From Phycisphaerae bacterium (GTDB lineage: Bacteria; Planctomycetota; Phycisphaerae; SM23-33): a stretch of DNA of 8,644 nt. Each line of letters begins with the position of its first letter. Position 1 is the first letter of the stretch. Position numbers and translations under genes: made by a program. This document shows, piece by piece, positions 6,012 to 8,644 of this stretch. The stretch spans positions 1 to 8,644 of the forward strand of contig JASLZV010000021.1 in the NCBI GenBank assembly GCA_030754715.1. The letters are read 5' to 3'. Below the pieces are notes generated by a model, which saw only the letters and a program-made list of their open reading frames with translations, searched no databases and had not been told where the DNA came from.

Positions 6012-7096
6012 AGACTCTCCAGGATACCGTCCGTGTCCACATGCTGCGACACAAGCGTGGGGGCCGACTCGATTCGCTCCTTGTCGTCGGGGGTGATCTT
6101 GAAGACCTTCCGGTGCAACTCGGCCGCCACCGTGTAGGTATCATCGCTGCACAGGATAACCGGCAGGCGGGACCCCGCCAGCAGGTCGACCACCCATTGG
6201 GCCGGCCGAAAACCACCGGTCAATATAACTCCCGACACCGGCGATTCGGCCCCCCTGGACAGCATGTGGGTGGCAAGGATGGCCAACACATTGCCGCTTC
6301 GATCACCGGGGGTAATCACCAGCGCCCGATCCTCCAGATACGGAACCATGTGGTCGGGTTCCATCGCGGCGATCAGTATCTTGCCGACGCGGTTGTCCAG
6401 GCCCGCAGCCCCACAAAGGATCTCACTATCCAGTTGTTCGGCCACTTGCCCGACAGTCGGGGAGGCGAGGATTTCTTCATACGGCACGGTGCCGAACGAG
6501 CGGATACCGAGATTCTTCAGACCCCGTGTGGTGGCCGCCTTGACGCGGGTGTACTTCTCCGGCCAGACCTTGTTGACTATCACCCCCATCAGGTCGGCTC
6601 CGCCGGCGGTGATGAATCTCCCACACAGGGAGATGTCGTCGATGGCGCTGCCAATCCCACCGCCGGAAATCAGCAGCACCTTCGCCTCGATGCTTCGTGC
6701 GACGTCGGCGGCCGACAGGCCCAGGCACGAGCCGGCCGCAACGTGCCCCATGCTCTCGACAATCACGATGTCGTGCCTGCCCTGCAAGGTCCGGCACCCT
6801 TGACGGACCCCGGCAATCAGTTCGTCCGTGTGAAGATCGAAGACCTCTTTTTCGACCCGTCCGCTGGGCAGCGGGACGGCCATCTCTATCTGATCTTCAC
6901 TTCTCTGGCCCAGGATTTGCGCAACAACCTTGGCGTCGTCGTGGATGAACCTGCCACCGGACTTCTTGGCGCGCTGTCCCAGGGGCTTGGTATACGCCAC
7001 GGATAAACCCCGCCGACGAAAGGAACGCAGCAGGCCGATCGACAACGTGGTCTTTCCGGCGTTCCGTTTTGTCCCGGCAATATACAGAGGTTTCAC
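6002..7096 (-). CDS. BioD-like P-loop protein with DRTGG domain (phosphotransacetylase N-terminal-like)
   Basis: This 364-residue protein resembles the N-terminal regulatory region of long phosphotransacetylases and stand-alone relatives: a dethiobiotin-synthetase-like ATP-binding fold followed by a DRTGG domain. The nucleotide loop GTKRNAGKTT (8-17) has the BioD-type spacing (compare GTDTEVGKT); TKPLG (36-40), VIVESMGHVAAGS (111-123) and VNKVWP (174-179) are the other expected elements. The DRTGG part (about 215-325) contains ALVITPGDRSGN (258-269) and GVILTGGF (289-296). No phosphotransacetylase catalytic domain follows and the protein ends at 364. The start is a GTG at 7096; the family-like sequence begins immediately after it, although no good Shine-Dalgarno site is visible. 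It follows the DUF166 gene after a 44-base gap on the same strand. The function is unknown; a nucleotide-dependent regulatory or cofactor-related role in acetyl-CoA metabolism is only an inference from context. Confidence 0.8.
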   Translation of the reverse strand: MKPLYIAGTKRNAGKTTLSIGLLRSFRRRGLSVAYTKPLGQRAKKSGGRFIHDDAKVVAQILGQRSEDQIEMAVPLPSGRVEKEVFDLHTDELIAGVRQGCRTLQGRHDIVIVESMGHVAAGSCLGLSAADVARSIEAKVLLISGGGIGSAIDDISLCGRFITAGGADLMGVIVNKVWPEKYTRVKAATTRGLKNLGIRSFGTVPYEEILASPTVGQVAEQLDSEILCGAAGLDNRVGKILIAAMEPDHMVPYLEDRALVITPGDRSGNVLAILATHMLSRGAESPVSGVILTGGFRPAQWVVDLLAGSRLPVILCSDDTYTVAAELHRKVFKITPDDKERIESAPTLVSQHVDTDGILESLGG

Positions 7097-7140
7097 TGTT
7101 CGATACCCAAACCGATTCGAGCCGGGCGATCCGGCGGAAC

Positions 7141-8199
7141 TCAGGCCTTGAAAATCTTATCGCCCTCGGTGCGTATTTTTCCGGACTGTTTGAGAAGCAG
7201 CAGGGCCGAATTGACGGCCGCCGGCGTTATTTTCCGCTTTTTTCTGAGGTCCCGCAAGCACGTCGTGCCTTGGCAGGCAAGGTCCCTCAGTATGGCCTCC
7301 TTGGCGTGTTCGATGTTCTTGACGTTTTCCCGAGTCGCAACGGGCTTTTGGACCATTCGGCCCAGCGGCGAGACCACCATGTCCGGCTCGTGGGGAACCT
7401 CACCGGTCAGGGGCGTGAGAATTTCGTAGTGCGCCTGGCTGGCCAGGTGCATGATCGTGTCGCCGATTTCATCGTCCCACTTCATGCTCGCGGTGCACGG
7501 GTAACTGTGCAACCTCTTGGCGATTATCTCATACTTCAGGTCGTCGTCGATGCTGCTTCCGGTAAGCCATCGGGCTACGTAATAGGTAGCCCCGCAGGCG
7601 GCCGAGACGTGCACGTGGGCCTTACGGATTTTCCCCTTCTGCACGGCAAGTTCGACCTCGGGTTTTCCGATGCAGAATCGCCGGCGAAACTCCGCAAGCA
7701 CCGTTCCAGCCGGCGGATCAAAAACGCAGAACGGCTTGGGGAACGCCACCTCGACGCCGTTTTGGCTGCATGTAGCCTGCGCCAGGGCCCGTGCCGAGCC
7801 GCTCACCCAGTCGGGCGACTCAAGGGGCACCACAACCCCCCGCGTACCCCACCGCCGGCAGCGATTGAGAAACTCCAGCAGGATCTGCTCGTGAACGTTA
7901 ATGGCCAGGATAACGTCGTGCGGGGGCACATCGTCAGGCACGTAGTCGGCAGGGCGTTCCAAGAGGTAGGGCAGCACGCCCGGGAGGGTGATTATCCCGG
8001 CGATATTCCGGCGGAATCCGCGGTGATAGGGCTTGCGGCAAGCGTTGCAATCCGGCCCGCAAGAGGCACAAAAACCCTCATCGCCGATGAGATTGCCGAT
8101 TACCCTTTCAGCGTAGGAGCTGCAGAACTCTTGCGCGTAAGGACCTTTTGGCTTCCGATCGCCCGCGCGCGGCTCGGGCCGCAGAATAAGGGTTTTCAT
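7141..8199 (-). CDS. DUF166 family protein with C-terminal winged-helix-like region
   Basis: This 352-residue protein matches the DUF166 family, known mainly from methanogens and from bacteria with the Wood-Ljungdahl pathway. Family features are ERVIGNLI (31-38) near the N-terminus and a compact cysteine motif, Cys44-x2-Cys47-x3-Cys51-x2-Cys54, followed by RKPYH, which could bind an Fe-S cluster or zinc. VVVPLESPDW and HVHVSAACGATYYVA lie in the central domain. Residues about 302-352 (ILRDLACQGTTCLRDL, then AVNSALLLLKQSGKI) look like a helix-turn-helix with a wing. Some family members were once annotated as thymidylate synthase, which I do not consider established for this protein. About 20 extra residues precede the usual family start. 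Its ATG overlaps the acsE stop as ATGA (8199-8196), so it is translationally coupled to acsE, implying a role near methyl transfer. The biochemical function is unknown. Confidence 0.8.
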   Translation of the reverse strand: MKTLILRPEPRAGDRKPKGPYAQEFCSSYAERVIGNLIGDEGFCASCGPDCNACRKPYHRGFRRNIAGIITLPGVLPYLLERPADYVPDDVPPHDVILAINVHEQILLEFLNRCRRWGTRGVVVPLESPDWVSGSARALAQATCSQNGVEVAFPKPFCVFDPPAGTVLAEFRRRFCIGKPEVELAVQKGKIRKAHVHVSAACGATYYVARWLTGSSIDDDLKYEIIAKRLHSYPCTASMKWDDEIGDTIMHLASQAHYEILTPLTGEVPHEPDMVVSPLGRMVQKPVATRENVKNIEHAKEAILRDLACQGTTCLRDLRKKRKITPAAVNSALLLLKQSGKIRTEGDKIFKA

Positions 8200-8644
8200 T
8201 TTCGCACTTTTCGCACGTAAGAGTCGGCGTAAATCTCACTGTTCATCACCAGTTCGGCGGTCAAGGCCGCGTTGACAAGTTCCGTATCCAAGACGTCGCA
8301 GATGGCGGCGCTCATGCCGTTGTTAATCGCCATGACCAGGAAGATGCGGTTGATCAGGTTCTTGTGCGTCGTGCTGGTGGAGATATTGGACAGGCCGCAC
8401 ACAATATTGGGCGGCGGATCCGAGAACAGCAGGAACTGGCGGACGGCTTCTAGAATATCCTTGGCCTGGTCCTGCATGAACTTAAGCGGCATGACGATGG
8501 GGTCGAGGAACACCCGGTCCGGTGACATACCCAGTTCCATGGCCTTGGCAAGGATTTTCCCGGCGTTTTCGACGCGCTTGTTCACGTTTTTGGGCGTGCC
8601 CGCCTCGTCCATCACAAGACCGATGATGGAGGCATTATGCTCGG
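8196..8644 (-). CDS. acsE: methyltetrahydrofolate:corrinoid/iron-sulfur protein methyltransferase, C-terminal part
   Basis: AcsE moves the methyl group from methyl-THF to the cobalt of the corrinoid/iron-sulfur protein, linking the methyl branch to acetyl-CoA synthase. The frame is open to the right window edge, so the start is outside; about 148 residues are visible. They form the second half of a pterin-binding TIM barrel: NASIIGLVMDEAGTPK, then FLDPIVMPL, CGLSNIS and a NRIFLVMAINNGMSAAICD region, matching AcsE in order and spacing. A GTG at 8615 is an internal valine, not a start, since the homology continues upstream to the edge. The gene ends at TGA 8198-8196, overlapping the DUF166 start. 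Related corrinoid methyltransferases such as MtgA/MtvA share this barrel, but the Wood-Ljungdahl neighbours favour AcsE. Confidence 0.85.
   Translation of the reverse strand, partial: EHNASIIGLVMDEAGTPKNVNKRVENAGKILAKAMELGMSPDRVFLDPIVMPLKFMQDQAKDILEAVRQFLLFSDPPPNIVCGLSNISTSTTHKNLINRIFLVMAINNGMSAAICDVLDTELVNAALTAELVMNSEIYADSYVRKVRK

Noticed and set aside
7069..8220. Open plus-strand frame of 383 codons opposite DUF166
   Set aside because: The minus-strand reading matches DUF166 and overlaps acsE as expected for an operon; the plus-strand product shows no motif.

Overview
The window looks like part of the genome of an anaerobic, GC-rich bacterium that uses the Wood-Ljungdahl (reductive acetyl-CoA) pathway. 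The evidence is an NAD-linked, cluster-rich formate dehydrogenase operon facing a second operon with the methyltetrahydrofolate:corrinoid methyltransferase gene (acsE), a DUF166 gene and the remains of a methylenetetrahydrofolate reductase gene (metF). Shine-Dalgarno sites, ATGA/TGATG overlaps and a sigma70-like promoter fit a bacterium. I cannot place it in a phylum from the sequence alone; uncultured acetogen-like lineages such as Planctomycetota or Omnitrophota would fit, but that is a guess.

Plus strand: positions 1-242 hold the possible tail of an upstream gene and a likely promoter. Then follow a NuoE/HydC-type thioredoxin-like [2Fe-2S] subunit (243-770), a NuoF/HydB-type NADH/FMN subunit with an extra N-terminal [2Fe-2S] domain and a C-terminal 2x[4Fe-4S] domain (770-2617), a 34-codon ORF ending in a CxxC motif (2646-2750), and a 901-residue formate dehydrogenase catalytic subunit with a NuoG-like N-terminal half (2772-5477). 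The catalytic residue is Cys357, not selenocysteine. Together the three large subunits have the cofactor layout of NAD-dependent or electron-bifurcating (NAD plus ferredoxin) formate dehydrogenases, which reduce CO2 to formate or oxidise formate at the start of the methyl branch.

Minus strand, read from the right edge leftwards: the C-terminal part of acsE (8644-8196), a DUF166 protein with a four-cysteine motif and a winged-helix-like tail (8199-7141), and a BioD-like P-loop plus DRTGG-domain protein resembling the N-terminal regulatory part of phosphotransacetylase (7096-6002). Next is a chimeric remnant: the ribosome binding site and first 24 or so codons of a [NiFe]-hydrogenase small subunit joined, out of frame, to the last ~88 codons of metF (5857-5523). 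The two operons converge, with 45 bases between the fdhA stop and the metF remnant stop.

The formate dehydrogenase would feed formate into the methyl branch, MetF would make methyl-THF, and AcsE would pass the methyl group to the corrinoid protein. The main surprise is the hydrogenase-metF junction: either a real deletion that removed most of hydS, anything after it and the front of metF, or an assembly error. It should be tested before concluding that the organism lacks MetF or the hydrogenase.
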